DNA of 64,000 nucleotides from Eucalyptus grandis (Eukaryota > Streptophyta > Magnoliopsida > Myrtales > Myrtaceae), in contig NC_052613.1 in the NCBI RefSeq assembly GCF_016545825.1, positions 51,504,112-51,568,111 of the forward strand. The letters are read 5' to 3'. The notes beneath the pieces are model-generated. The model was not told the origin of the DNA. It was given only the letters and a program-made list of their open reading frames with translations, and searched no databases. Shown here in pieces: positions 50,576-62,852 of the stretch. Every line of letters begins with the position of its first letter. Within the stretch, counting starts at the first letter, position 1. Made by a program: the position numbers and the translations under genes.

Positions 50576-51413
50576 ATTGGATTGTAATTTCCTTGAAGCG
50601 TTCACATTTGATGAATTTGTATTTTTCATCATTAATGCCTATGAATTTTTGTTTGATCTTTATGCATCTTAATGCTCAGTGCATTATTTTAAGTTGAGAA
50701 ACTATGTCGGACAGATATAAGATTAGCCCACTCACACGGGTAATCGCCTCTATTTACTGTGTGATAAATAGAGATGAGATTGTTTTTAAGCTTATTATCT
50801 AGGTGATAATCGAGAGCTCAAGCTTAAAATACGTATGTCACCTTAACTGGGTGTTAAGATGAGGACATAATACTTACTATGTCCGAAAGTAAAATACCCC
50901 ACATATTTTACTTTATCTGTCTATGATGCCATATGTGAGTTATGATGAATTTTGTGAATGAGTAGATACGTGAACTCAAGTTAGACATTGGGTATGTCTG
51001 AACTATCATCTGTACGGTATTGAAATGTGTAGACATACGCTGCATGGGAAATGAGTTAATACCGTAATACGTATTTCATACTACATATGCATGAGCCGAC
51101 CAATAAGAGTGGCAAAAGTTTGATCTCAACTTTTATGTCGTGTGAGACTCTTGAGGAAAAGAGTTCATCAATTTTTAGTCCCCTCATGACTCTTACTTAT
51201 TCTCAAGATTTCTATTTAGTGTTTGCTATCTTAGGATGTTGCCAATGGTCATGAGTTGATTCGATCTAATGGGGCATTTCTAGAAAAGCAAGCTGAACTG
51301 AAATTGAGAGTTTGAAGGGAAGAGGAAGATCGAATTTGGAGAATCACATTGTAGTTTTTGTATTCACCGATTAACTAATTATGACTGTCTTTGTGATAAT
51401 CATAATTGTGAAT

Positions 51414-51460
<47 letters not shown>

Positions 51461-51680
51461 TGAAAGAGATCAAGAGAGATATAAATGTGATCAATCGATC
51501 TAGGGTACTGCATACTAAATTTACTCGAAGTATGATGCCCATTATGAGCTGCTATATATTCCTAACAGATGTATTGCAACGAGCTCTCAAAGTATGCTGG
51601 TCGCACGGATTATTCATTGGTATGAATGTTGAAGAGAGGTAAAGAGAATTCTGTTCGGCCCACCATGTGCGAGTGGGAGA
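50576..51680. other. Non-coding region after the Copia relic
   Basis: Sequence between the last RNase H remnant and a probable LTR. It includes the (AT)n run at 51,417-51,456 and near its end a purine stretch gagtgggaga (51,671-51,680) that could be a polypurine tract. No gene. Confidence 0.5.
51417..51456. repeat. (AT)n microsatellite
   Basis: Uninterrupted AT run of 40 bases. Confidence 0.95.
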
Positions 51681-52101
51681 TGATGGTTTTATTAGTGATG
51701 GGCTTAAGGCCCGTCCGCCCATGTTGGGCCCAAAAGCCCGGCCCACAGGAATAGGGCCCGTGGATGGAGGGACGTATAAAAGGGATGAGAAAGAGGGAGA
51801 AGACACATTTTGGAAATTCAACGTACGTACGTCTTCTTCCGTGCGCTCTCTCTCTCTCCAAAAAGAAAAGAAAAACAGTAAGCATTTTTCTTCCCTTCAA
51901 GGCGTCATTGGATCGAACAAGGCCAGACTCTCTTCCTCTTATCGGTGTCGGTGTCTAATCTGTGACTAACAAGGTACGCTCGAATCTGTGGTGTGCTTTA
52001 GGATCGGTGATACGTGTTTTTCCCGGGCTTCGTCTTCCGCATTACTTTAGGGGTTCGATTTAGTGTCGAATCCGGTTTTCGGGGATCCGTTATTCCCAAC
52101 A
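51681..52101 (+). repeat. Probable 3' LTR of the Copia relic
   Basis: Starts TGATGG directly after a purine tract, has TATAAAAG at 51,775-51,782 followed by a CT-rich leader, and ends ...CCCAACA at 52,101. The next base begins BURP-gene sequence. No second copy in the window, so the borders rest on the TG...CA ends and the sharp junction. Confidence 0.6.
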
Positions 52102-52632
52102 GTATGCTTTGGGAGAGATCGAGTTAGCCTTGCCAGCGAGGGAGTCGGCCTCGGGAGTGGCCCTAGCGACGGTGGTGAGGACCTTTCGCAGGACAATCCA
52201 CAAAAGAAAATCAAAGAGTGACTGTGAGCTAGAAGTTTATATAATCACGATTATAATGGACATTATGGACTTAAGTAACTGTGCAATGACATAATTATGG
52301 AAGTAAAATAGACATACGGAAAATTGTAACGAACATGCAAAAAAGTACAAGTCACAACGATATGAAATTAGAACTGCATAATAGCATGAGTGGGATTATC
52401 TTTACAATAAACATGGACGACCCAACAATTTATTCCTAGCAATCATTAACGTATGTTATTTGATGCTTGTGTCTAAAAGTAGTAACGTCGTGCTCAATCA
52501 CTTCAAATGACTTTTGCAACTTACATGCTTTCATATTATCAAAGCATTATATGTTCCCTTGGTAGATAGTAAGAAGTATTTACTAATTAAGCGCGAGATA
52601 TCGAATTAAACATATAGCCCTGTCTTTGCATG

Positions 52633-52685
<53 letters not shown>

Positions 52686-52793
52686 GCAGTTGGGTACGCA
52701 TGGAGAGTGAAAGCTTGACAAATTATTGACATGGAGAGAAGAGAGGAGGAGGAGGAGGAGGAGGAGGTGGAAGAGGAGGGAGGTGAGAGCCAT
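52102..52793 (-). pseudogene. 5' fragment of a BURP gene (BURP4)
   Basis: Exon 52731-52793 codes for a 21-residue signal start (MALTSLLFHLLL...SSLH) with donor GTCAAT. The start of exon 2 (52102-52182, acceptor ending AAAG) codes for 27 codons ending SPKAY. There the gene is cut at the LTR-like end at 52,101. The BURP domain is absent. It is a near copy of the 5' end of BURP3. Confidence 0.9.
52638..52682. repeat. (GA)n microsatellite in BURP4 intron 1
   Basis: About 22 GA units at the position equivalent to the BURP3 tract. Confidence 0.95.
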
Positions 52794-53282
52794 CGTGCTG
52801 AAACTGTTGTGCATGTATTTGTTCAATCAGGGAGTGGAAATGCCGATGATTGCCGAAGGGTTTGGTCGATCGAGCTAGAAATTTATAGGACCAGAGACTT
52901 GATAAGGACAAAACAAATAAAGCGAAAGGAACAAAACCACTGTGTTTCTAGTTCAACTTGCAAATGGTTTTCCCTTTATAATTACAAATAAGTATTTGGC
53001 GTCGTGTGCGGGGACTACTCCCGCTCGTTTTTCGCTTTCCCAGATGAGTCATACTATTTCTTTTTTGTGTTTTTATATTTTGAAAATGATATGGATTATA
53101 TATGTTATAAGTTAAGAAATTGCATATGTTATTGCATAAAATAGGATCGAACATTTACTGCCGTTTTATTTGTTTAAAATGGGGAGTCATCCTTTAACTT
53201 CAGTTTGAACCGATTGCTTGTAAATGGTTCGTGAAACCTTTTATGAAAGAATTACGAAAAGTTTATCATTTATGAATGTTGT

Positions 53283-55330
53283 TGTCACACCCCAAAACTA
53301 CAAAGAATGGGGATGACACGGCCGTCCTTCCACATGAAGGACGCAGCCTCAAATCACAACCGACAAATTGATATCAACTTATATATATCTCAAACCATAT
53401 ATATACATATCAGATAAACCAACAAATTGGTTGCAACATCAGAGTTTCTATAATCCACCAAAAAAGATATACATTTAAAACTCAGACAATATAACCACTA
53501 GCAAGGATCATGTGCACCACTTCCTTAAACCATACCAAAGAAAATAAAAATAGAACTCCCCAAAAGTTTCTCACCAACGGCGCACTCGCTCTATTCGCTG
53601 CTAATCGAGGAACCTGATAAGATTAAAGGAGGAGTGGGATGAGCAACAACAGCTCAGTAAGTAGTACATATCTTCTAAGCAGATCGAACAACCACTATGC
53701 ATGTATATAAAGCAATACCAAACTTCATAACGCCAACTCAATATATAAAATACATATCGAATCTTATAAGAGTTATTTCTTATCATTAAAGCTTTGTACT
53801 AATATGGAAAACTCATTTAAATTGCCATCAAAAGTCAAGTATCAGGTCGAATCCATTGAATAATCTCCATCCAAAAACACATATCAATGGTCTATCCATT
53901 AATTCATCTCATATCAAACACACATCGATGGTCCATCCATCGACCAATCTTTTGCTTAATAACTAACCATGGTCACGACACAACGCCTTGTGACAAGGCG
54001 ACCAAGATTTCCTCTTGGCAAGGTCTCCACCTACAAAGCTGATGGCTGAGCCCATAAGGATATCCTAAACCTAGTATGCATACCCCAAAAACCCCTCACT
54101 GGGTTCACAGTCATATTGAGCATAAATAACTATTCTCCAATACCAGAAATCTAATCCAGAAATCAATATCTTAAACCAAACAAATAACATTTGCGGCATA
54201 GCCCATCATCCATTTCATATCCATTTCTCAAATCATCATAAACCTTTTTCATAAATCAGTCGCAAAGCAATTTCATATATATTTCTCCACTTATTTTGTA
54301 TAATACGCTTTTCAAACATCCACAATCAACCAAAGAGTAGCAATTGCTCGATCTGGCTTTTATGCAATAAAAATGCTCTTCTCGATTCAATATATACATA
54401 TATATACTTCAAGATATGATTTTACAAAGCCAAAGAAGATACAGTATCACTCATCTTGTCATCTACAACCAAATGACGAACGATACTCATATCGTCAAAC
54501 TCAAGGCCCTATCAAATAACCGAGAAAAATGTTAAAATTTAATAAAACTCTATCTCAACTACGAAACAACTAAATTATGCCTTAACTCTAACAAAAGGAC
54601 TTCTACGCGCTAACAAATCGCATAACCAAAACGATTGTTCAAGCCATTCGTGACGCGGAGTTTAAGCGCAAAACTTAGTTACACAATAACTTCCTCCTCA
54701 ACTCCGTTCCGAATGTACTTATAGTCAATAGAGAACCCTTGACACATATTATAAGAATCCCAGCTTGACCATCCCAAAATCAAGCCGAAAAATGACAGAT
54801 TTAGCCATGAGTTATTCCGGCATATCGGTGTTCGTTGGAGGCTAATCGGCCAGCGGAAGTCGCGGTGGTTAAAGGATTGCATTTTGGGAAATTTTCTTTT
54901 AATTTGAGGGCAGATTTCTTGCTCATTTTCGCTGAAACTTGGACCCATGAGGTCGTATCGGCATGCTCTCCAAAACCCATTATTTATTTGTGTTTGGGAT
55001 GGGCTACCGGAGAAGAAACGGCGGCGAAATCGTGGCTGAAAACCGGTGGAAAATTGCTTTTGTGTGTGAGGGAGAAGGCACATGGGCTTCATGTGCGTGC
55101 TGCAGTTGCAGGCGTGTGGAACCCACATGCCACGCGCTTTCACGTGCGCGGCAATTGCCAGGCGCGTTGGACCGTGTGCGTGCAGGCCATGCGCCTACCG
55201 CGGAAACGGACGCGTGCTTGGCACGCGCCTAACGTCCCCTCCCTGCGGCTCCTTTTACGCTTTTGCCCCAAACTTTTCACGTTTTTACAATCCTGCCCTT
55301 GTCCAATTTATTTTACCGTTCTGCCCCCTT
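53283..55330 (-). mobile_element. LTR-like sequence, possibly a solo Ty3-type LTR
   Basis: Begins tgtcacaccccaaaac (so GGGGTGTGACA on the minus strand, a common plant LTR end) exactly where the BURP duplication stops. It then runs as AT-rich sequence and a GC-rich region (54,800-55,250) without coding capacity for transposon proteins. I could not find the other border or a target duplication, so the extent is a guess. Confidence 0.35.
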
Positions 55331-55830
55331 GATGTAATTATTTACTATTTTGCCATTTCATGCATTTTTATGAATATTTTATGCATGAAATCAAATGTCC
55401 AATGATCTATATATTTAATTAATTAGAGAGTAGACACAACGTATTTAATTAATTAAATTATATACTAAGAGCTTTTGGATCATATTTAGAAATGGACATT
55501 GATTGTAATTAATTATATTAATATGATGAATTTTATCCCACATGAATTTTCATTATATTAATATGATTAATTAGGTTGAAATATTATATTATTTTTCTTA
55601 ATTTACCCACATGGATTAAGAAAATGTATATAATATGGTAGTTTCCTTATGATGTAATTTTGAATCTATTTAAATTAAAAACTTAACCCACATGCAGTTT
55701 TTATGTTATGTGATTCATATTTGTGACATGTTTACCTTGGTAAAACATGATTTATGTATCTTTTGCCTCAAATTTTGTGACATAAGCATGATTATTTGAT
55801 ATGCAGTTTTGCAACTTGTGAATTTCTCTG
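55331..55830. other. AT-rich leader of the third Copia relic
   Basis: Non-coding AT-rich sequence in front of the Gag remnant. No LTR or primer site found. Confidence 0.4.
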
Positions 55831-58800
55831 AATTTAAGTGTGATATTCCCATACTGAATGGTGAGAACTATAAAGTTTGGAAGGAGTTAGTTCCTTCTTC
55901 AATTGGGGTGGATGGACATTGACTATTATATAAGGAAAGACGAACCACCTGCTCCTACTGATTCGAGCACTGCAACCGAGATAGCCCTTTATAATCAATG
56001 GGAGCGATCCAATCGCGTTAGTGCAATGTTTGTAAGGGCTAAAATATCTCATAGTATTCGTGGTTCGGTTGCTTAGCATAGCAATGCTAATGCTTTATTG
56101 GAGGTCATAGATGCACAGTTTGAGGCTTTTGAGAAGGTGCATACCATGACCCTGATTATGAAGTTTTCATTGTTGAAGCTCACTAGTGTTAGAGGTGTGT
56201 GTGAGCACATCATGCAAATGAGGGATATTGCGGCTTAGCTTAAGAATCTTGAGGTTGAGATATCTGAATCTTTTTTTGTGTATTATATTCAGAACACTCT
56301 TCCGCAACAGTATGCACATTTCAAGATCTTTTATAACACACATAAGAATAAATCGTTAATTAATGAACTCATGACCATGTGTGTTCAAGAGGAAGAAAGA
56401 CTGATTATGGAATTGGGAGAAAGTGTTCATTTGCAACACAAGGAAAGAATAAGGGCCATGGCAAGCATAAGGGAAAAGGTAAAATACTTCTCCAAGCTGA
56501 CATTAAGAAAGAATCCAAATGTTTCTTCTGTAAAAGGAAGGGGCATATAAAGAAGGATTGCATCAGATTTAAGGCTTGACTTGAGAAGAAAGGTAATCCA
56601 ACCTCTTGTGTTTATTATGAATCTAATATGACTGATGTAAGTCACAACACTTGATGGATTGATTACGGATCTACAATCCACATTTTGAATTCCTTGTAGG
56701 GTTTTCAAAACCACATGAAGCTAGTGGCAAGTGAACAAAGGATCTATTCAGGAGATAAGATACGTTCGCATGTGGAAGCTATTGGGACATGTAGATTAGT
56801 TCTCAATAATGGCTTTGTTTTAAATTTGGAAAAGACCTTTGATTTCTTTGTTTCTCTAGAAACTTAATTTCAGTTTCAAGACTTATACCTTTGGGTTACT
56901 CTTTTAACTTTTCAGATTCAAACTTCTGTTTATCGTTTAAATTTGAAATTGTTGGGAGTGGTACTTTGTCTGATGGTCTTTTTCGAATTAATTTACAAGA
57001 CAATACCTATTATGATGCGATGTATGTTCATGATAACGCTGGTATAAAACGATGTGTTGTGAAAGAACATTCCTCTATGTTGTGGTATCGGAAATTAGGA
57101 CATATCTCCATAGAAAGAATTAAACAATTGGTAAATGATAAAGTACTCAGTACTTTATATTTTACTGATTGTGATACTTGTGTGGACTGCATAAAGGGAA
57201 AGCAGACTAACAAGACAAAGAAATGTGCCAAGAGGAGTATGGAAATATTAGAAATCATACATGCGGATATATATAGTTCGGATATGGACTCATGGTCAGA
57301 AATACTTCATCTCTTTCATAGATAATTATTCACATTACATGTATCTCTACTTGCTTCATAATAAGCATGAAGCATTAGATGCTTTTAAGGTATTTAAAAC
57401 GGAAGTAGAGAAATAATATGATAAACAAATTAAAATCGTGAGATCAGATAGAGGTGGAGAATTCTATGGTAGGTATATTGAAGATGGACACTTGGTCCAT
57501 TTGCAAAGTTTCTTCAAGAGCATGGGATAGTTGCCCAATATACTATGCCTGGTTCTCTGGACAAAAACGGTGTAGCGGAAGGAAGAAACCGAACCTCATT
57601 GGACATGGTGTGGAGTATGCTTAGCGGCTCTAAACTTCTTAAGTCCTTGTGGACTGCAGCACTTAAGACGGCTGTGTAAATTGAGTTCCAACCAAGACTG
57701 TCCCAAAGAAATCTTTTAAGTTATTTAAAGGTTGGAAACTGAGTTTGCAACATGTACGCGTTTGGGGATGCCTGTTTGAAGTGAGAGTTTACAATCCACA
57801 AGAAAAGAAGTTTGATCCAAGGACCATAAGTGGGTATTTCATTGGATATGTCGAAAGGTCCAAAGGATACATGTTTTATTATCCATCTCACACCACTACA
57901 AGCCATGGATAGTGATAAATCCAATTTGTGGTACAATGCCATGAAGGAAGAGATGAGTTCTATGGCATCTAACGAAGTTTGGGATTTGGTTAAGTTACTT
58001 GATGGTGCGAAGGCCATTGGTTGTAAATGGGTCTTCAAAACTAAGAAAGGTTCATTGGGTAACATTGAAAGATATAAAACTAGACTCGTTGCCAAAGGAT
58101 TCACTCAAAAGGAATGAATCAACTACACGAAAACTTTTTCTCCTGTATCTAAGAAAAATTCTCTTCATATTGTTTTGGCATTAGTTGCCTATTTTGATAT
58201 GGAATTACATCAGATAGATGTGAAAATGGCGTTCCTCAATGGAAAACTAGAGGAGGAGGTTTACATGAAACAACTTGAAGGATTCTCCTCTAGTAAAGGT
58301 GAGCATTTGGTGTGCAAGCTTAAGAAATCTATATATGGCTTGAAACAAGCATCCCGCCAATGGTACTTAAGGTTCCATGATATCATCTCTTCATTCGGTT
58401 TTGTAGAGAATGTCATGGATCAATGTATATACCAGAAGGTCAGTAGGAGCAACAATTGTTTCCTTGTGCTATATGTGGATGATATTTTACTTGCAACCAA
58501 TGATAAATGGGTTGTTATATGAGGTGAAACAATTTATCTCTAAGAGTTTTGATATGAAGGATATGGGTGAGGCATCTTATGTCATTGGCATTAAGATTCA
58601 TAGAGATAGACCTCGAGGAATTTTAGGACTATCTCAAGAAACCTATATTAATAAGGTTCTAGAGATATTTCGGATGAAAGATTGTTCACCAAATATAGCA
58701 CCCATTGTGAAGGGTGACAGGTTCAATTTGAACCAATGCCTGAAGAACGATCTAGAAATGGAACAAATGAATAACATTCCATATGCTTCTGCTGTTGGAA

Positions 58801-59460
58801 GCTTGATGTATGCTCAAGTTTGCACTCGACCTGACATTGCTTTTCCTGTGGGAATATTGGGAAGATATAAGAGTAATCCAGGTATGGACCACTGGAGAGC
58901 TGTAAAGAAAATGATGAGATACCTTCAAGGTACCAAAGGCTACATGCTTATGTATAGACAGAATGACAATCTAGAAGTAATCAGTTATTCGGATGCGAAC
59001 TTTGCGAGCTGCGTTGATTTATGAAAATCAACATCGGGATATATTTTTATGTTAGCTAGCAGAGCCGTGTCATGGAGAAGTGCAAAACAGACTTTGACAG
59101 CTACTTCCACTATAGAGTCTAAATTTGTTTCTTGTTTTGAGGCTACCTCGCATGGTGTATGGTTGAAAAGTTTTATTACTGGACTTAGAATTGTTGATTC
59201 TATTTCTAGGTCATTAAGATTATATTGTGACAATTCAGCTGCGGTTTTTATGGCTAAAAATGCCAAAAGTGGCAGTTGAAGTAAGCATATCGATATCGAG
59301 TATTTAGCCATAAGGGAACGTGTTAAGGAGAATGAAGTGGTCATAGAACATATTAGCACTGAATTGATGATAGCTAATCCTTTAACTAAAGGCATGACAC
59401 CAATGAAGGATCATGTGACTAGTATGGGAATAGGTCCCATTATGTGATTTGTTGTCATAT
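55831..59460 (+). pseudogene. Decayed Copia polyprotein, Gag to RNase H
   Basis: Gag start remnant FSEFKCDIPILNGENYKVW near 55,830; CCHC knuckle CFFCKRKGHIKKDC near 56,520-56,560; protease remnant WIDYGSTIHIL near 56,656 with the Ser replaced; GAG-pre-integrase KLGHISIERIKQL near 57,090. RT includes HQIDVKMAFLNGKLEEEVYMKQ (58,175-58,522) and YVDDILLAT near 58,475-58,500. RNase H ends ...IDIEYLAIRERV and ANPLTKGM near 59,390. Many stops and shifts. Less fragmented in RT than the relic at 46,806. Confidence 0.88.
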
Positions 59461-59744
59461 GGAAAATTTTATTGTATGAAACTCTTATTCTATTGTAATG
59501 TTAATTCTCAATTTTGGTGTACACATTTTGTTGTTTATGAGAATAATATTTAAAATGGTCATTGTCACATATAGGCTGACATTAACGAAATAAGATGCAT
59601 TGTGATGCATAGAAGATATTACTCACTCTTAGAGGACATGTCGTCATGATCCACGTGTTTTGTTTCTTTTCTTTAAGCATAAAGTTTTTCGTGGAATTAG
59701 TTGGATAATCTGATGATGAAAATGATGGGATCAAGTGGGAGAAT

Positions 59745-60030
59745 GTTATTTATTTTTGTGATCCCACCTTTTCGGACCCACATTTTCTCTTTAAAGTGGC
59801 GGTTATTCGACATGTAGTTTTTCCACATTTCGTACCCTTTCGTGACAACCGCTGATTTGGTAACTATCTTGATGGGAGGTGGTGTATAAAAGGAACGGTT
59901 GTTCATTTCTAACGGGTAATTACAAGGTCTAATACAAACCCTTTCTTTTGGAATACACCATCAGTATATTGAGGGAATTGGGTTAGTAGAGTGTGCCCAA
60001 TATTTTACTGAGTTTTCAGGATTTTCTGAA
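59745..60030 (+). repeat. Probable 3' LTR of the third Copia relic (right border open)
   Basis: A purine tract aagtgggagaa directly precedes TGTTATTTATTTTTGTGATCC at 59,745, and TATAAAAG lies near 59,884. The right end is not defined; no left LTR is present. Confidence 0.55.
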
Positions 60031-60112
60031 GAATGTGAATATGAACAATGGTTGGAGGTTTGTCTATAATCAATCCTGGCTTTTGCATTTGATTTTTATG
60101 TCTTACACTTAG

Positions 60113-60246
60113 CCCACAAATTTGAGAGCACCTCTCCGTTGATGCAGCATTTGTGATGAAGGTATAGCTATGGCGGCAATGGCCAATCCTACCATAGCCA
60201 TGGGCCCATGGCAGAATAGTATAGCTGTGGCGACAATGGCCAACCA
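60113..60246 (-). other. CCHC-knuckle-like remnant, internally duplicated
   Basis: Similar to 46,700-46,805. The stretch GRIGHCRHSYT occurs twice within the open frame at 60,005-60,247. The first Cys of the knuckle is replaced (HGYGRIGH). Confidence 0.35.
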
Positions 60247-60260
60247 ATTGAGGTTTATGT

Positions 60261-60828
60261 GTGCACTCACTTCTAGATATCTAGTGTGTCAATTTCACAT
60301 CAGCATCCTTATTTTTGGCGAGAAGTGCTCCAATTGGTAAATTGAGATATTCTAGAGCAATGATGATAGATCTGGAGATACTTACGAATTAGGTGGCTCA
60401 CAATTTCAAGGATTAAGCATTATGGGACAAGCATCTAGGATTGTACTACACATAATAGGACATTTTTGGAGAGATACAAATACATTACCATCATGCGTGT
60501 CTTAGACCTTTCGTTATCGATTGTCACCTTATGCATGTATGAGGATTAATGGCCATAGAATAATTGAAAATCTTTTGTCACTCACCTTTACAAAAATTCT
60601 TTTCTTGCAATAATTGATTGGATCTTTTTTTTTTGGGAAAAAAAAAATAGAGCACCTAGGACTTAATTACGTTATTTTACCTAGTTTTAACATCATATTA
60701 CAATTTTGAAAGTTTTAGAATTTAATTACATTTTTGTGATAAATTTTAAGATTTTTAATGCACTTTTCTTTAAAAAAATACTACTCCTCTCAGTACGATG
60801 ATGACGAGAGAAAACTTGTGCCTACCTC

Positions 60829-60891
<63 letters not shown>

Positions 60892-61920
60892 GGTTATGCC
60901 TGCGGGAAAGATGCCGGAGAGAGAGGTGGTTATGCTTGCAGGAAAGATGCCGGATTGATGGCGATGATATGGAGGCTAGTGCTAATGCAATTGATTTAGC
61001 TATGGGCCAAGCTAATGGAGAGTAAATATGTCTAGATTAAGTTTACACGTGCATTGATTTGACATGTGAATGCATGCCACCTATCTTAGCATTGTTTAAT
61101 TTTAACTTATGCTATTGTTAGATAGAAAATATTAGAAAAGGACGTGTGCACTCACTTCTAGATATCTAGGGCGTCAATTTCATATCAGCATCCTCATTTT
61201 TGGCAAGAAGTGCTCCAACTTGCAAATTGAGATATTTTAGAGGGATGACGATAAATCTGGAAATGCCTAACGGAGAGTAAATATGTCTAGATTAAGTTTA
61301 CATGTGCATTGATTTGACATGTGAATACATGCCACCTATCTTAGCATTGTTTAATTTTAACTTATCCTATTGTTAGATAGAAAATATTAGAAAAGGATGT
61401 GTGCACTCACTTCTAGATATCTAGGGTGTCAATTTCACATCAGCATCCTCATTTTTGGCAAGAAGTGCTCCGACTTGCAAATTGAGATATTTTAGAGCGA
61501 TGACGATAAATCTGGAAATGCTTATGAATTATTTGGCTCACAAGGATTAAGCATTATGAGACAAGCATGTAGGATTGTTTGGAGAGATACACATCCATTA
61601 CCATCAAGCATGCCATAGACCCTTCCTTGTCGATTGTCACCTCACGCGTGTAAGAGGACTAATGGCCATTGAATAATTGAAACTCTATTGTCACTTGCCT
61701 TCACAAAAATTCTTTTCTTGCAATAATTGATTAGATCTTTTTGGGGGGGGATAATAGAGCACATAGGACTTACTTACATTATTATAACCAGTTTTAACAT
61801 CTGATTATAATTTTGAAAGTTTTAGGATTTAAATGCATTTTTGAGATAAATTTTAAGACTTTTAGTGCAGTTTTCTTTAGAAAAATACTTCCCCTCTCAG
61901 TTTGATGACGACAAAACTTG
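60261..61920. repeat. Nested direct duplications (~520-bp and ~255-bp units)
   Basis: gtgcactcacttctagatatctag occurs at 60,261, 61,146 and 61,401. A 255-bp tandem unit (about 61,016-61,270 and 61,271-61,525) sits inside a larger repeat in which 60,261-60,820 resembles 61,401-61,920. The larger copies share tgatgatagatctgg-like sequence, attcttttcttgcaataattgatt and cctctcagtNNgatgaNgac. No gene. Confidence 0.8.
60834..60890. repeat. (GA)n microsatellite
   Basis: About 28 GA units, followed by a ~36-bp two-copy repeat (gaggtggttatgcYtgcRgg) to 60,957. Confidence 0.95.
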
Positions 61921-62409
61921 GGCCACTAGCGACGGCCCCGGTTGACCCTCCCCCACCTTTTCCAGTGACGGCGATGGCTGAGCCCTCAACCGTCGGCTAC
62001 CTCCCTCCTACTCCTCTTTTTTTTTTTTTTTTTTTTTAAATTATAAATTAATTAATTTGTTTTAAATTAAATTAAATTAATTTTTATATTAAAATTCAAA
62101 TTATATCAAAACGACGTCGTTTTTGGGTGTGTTTTGGTGAGTTAGCCTCCAGCGAGCCACGTAAGCGAGAAAATTAATAAAAATTGCCACGGAGGATTTC
62201 CGTCGGGGTTTGCCGGATATGACACTTAAGTATCCAATTTTTCATAAAAAGTGGCACTTAAATGTTACTTTCATAAGTTTTAGCACTTAAGAGTCCATTT
62301 TGTGTCAAGTTTTGGCACTCGAGGCGTTCTTTTACCCAGATGATGATATAGTGAAATTCGAGTTCCGGTCAATACTTTCTCTTAATACCGAAGACAGTCG
62401 AGGCAGGAG
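61921..62409. other. Spacer with a GC-rich patch and poly-T run
   Basis: A GC-rich patch (61,920-62,005), a T run near 62,008-62,037 and AT-rich sequence. No gene. Confidence 0.4.
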
Positions 62410-62428
62410 CGAGAGAGCTTTCACTAAC

Positions 62429-62467
62429 GCTGAAAGAAGAGAGCAAGAGGAGGAAGAAGAGAGCCAT
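62429..62467 (-). pseudogene. Orphan signal-peptide exon of a lost PG1-beta-like gene (BURP5)
   Basis: 13 codons, MALFFLLLLSSFS, the same length as BURP1 exon 1, followed by an intact GTTAGT donor. No exon 2 is present to its left. Confidence 0.85.
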
Positions 62468-62644
62468 TATGTTTGAGCTTGAAATCCGGGACTGGGTAAG
62501 AGAGTTGGCGGTTTTTGTTGTACTATTTGAGCCCTTGTTATTTATAAGTGGATAGATGATATAATTGGGAAATCTCTGTTGGGTTATCTTCTGAAGCTTT
62601 AAAGATTATACACACTCTTCCAAACAAATATTTCCTAAGTTTGT

Positions 62645-62852
62645 ATCACCGGCCTTTGCAGCGTGGATGGTAGATCCTTTGCCCTCCACCGAGGAGGCCA
62701 AGGTTCGAAGCCCCTGCGAAGCAGGAAGGCTAAAGCGCTGTGTGAGTTAAGCGTGGCGTCGGGGTGGTGGTTTCCCCGCTAGCGACACCTGGGGGTTTAC
62801 GTGGCGGCTGTCGGCCAAAGCGGTTCCTCAAGCAACCAAAAAAAAAAAAAAA
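62645..62852 (+). mobile_element. tRNA-derived SINE, copy 2 of the 15,145 family
   Basis: B-box GGTTCGAAGCC at 62,702-62,712, the shared gcgtcggggtggtggtttcc body, and a poly-A tail at about 62,837-62,852. Flanking duplication ttcctaagtttgt (62,632-62,644) and ttccctaagttcgt (62,853-62,866). The paralogous site near 23,373 is unoccupied. Confidence 0.88.

Larger units (their letters stand above)
52102..53282. repeat. Segmental duplication, copy B (partner 44,410-45,880)
   Basis: Same order and strand as copy A, from gtatgctttgggagagatcg at the left junction to tttatcatttatgaatgt near 53,278. The left border touches an LTR-like end and the right border touches tgtcacacccc. Confidence 0.9.

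Noticed and set aside
60758..61025. Open frames with long Arg-Glu runs
   Set aside because: They are translations of the (GA)n microsatellite.
61016..61525. CRISPR-like repeat series
   Set aside because: There are only two long direct copies without short uniform repeats or spacers; this is ordinary tandem duplication in a plant genome.
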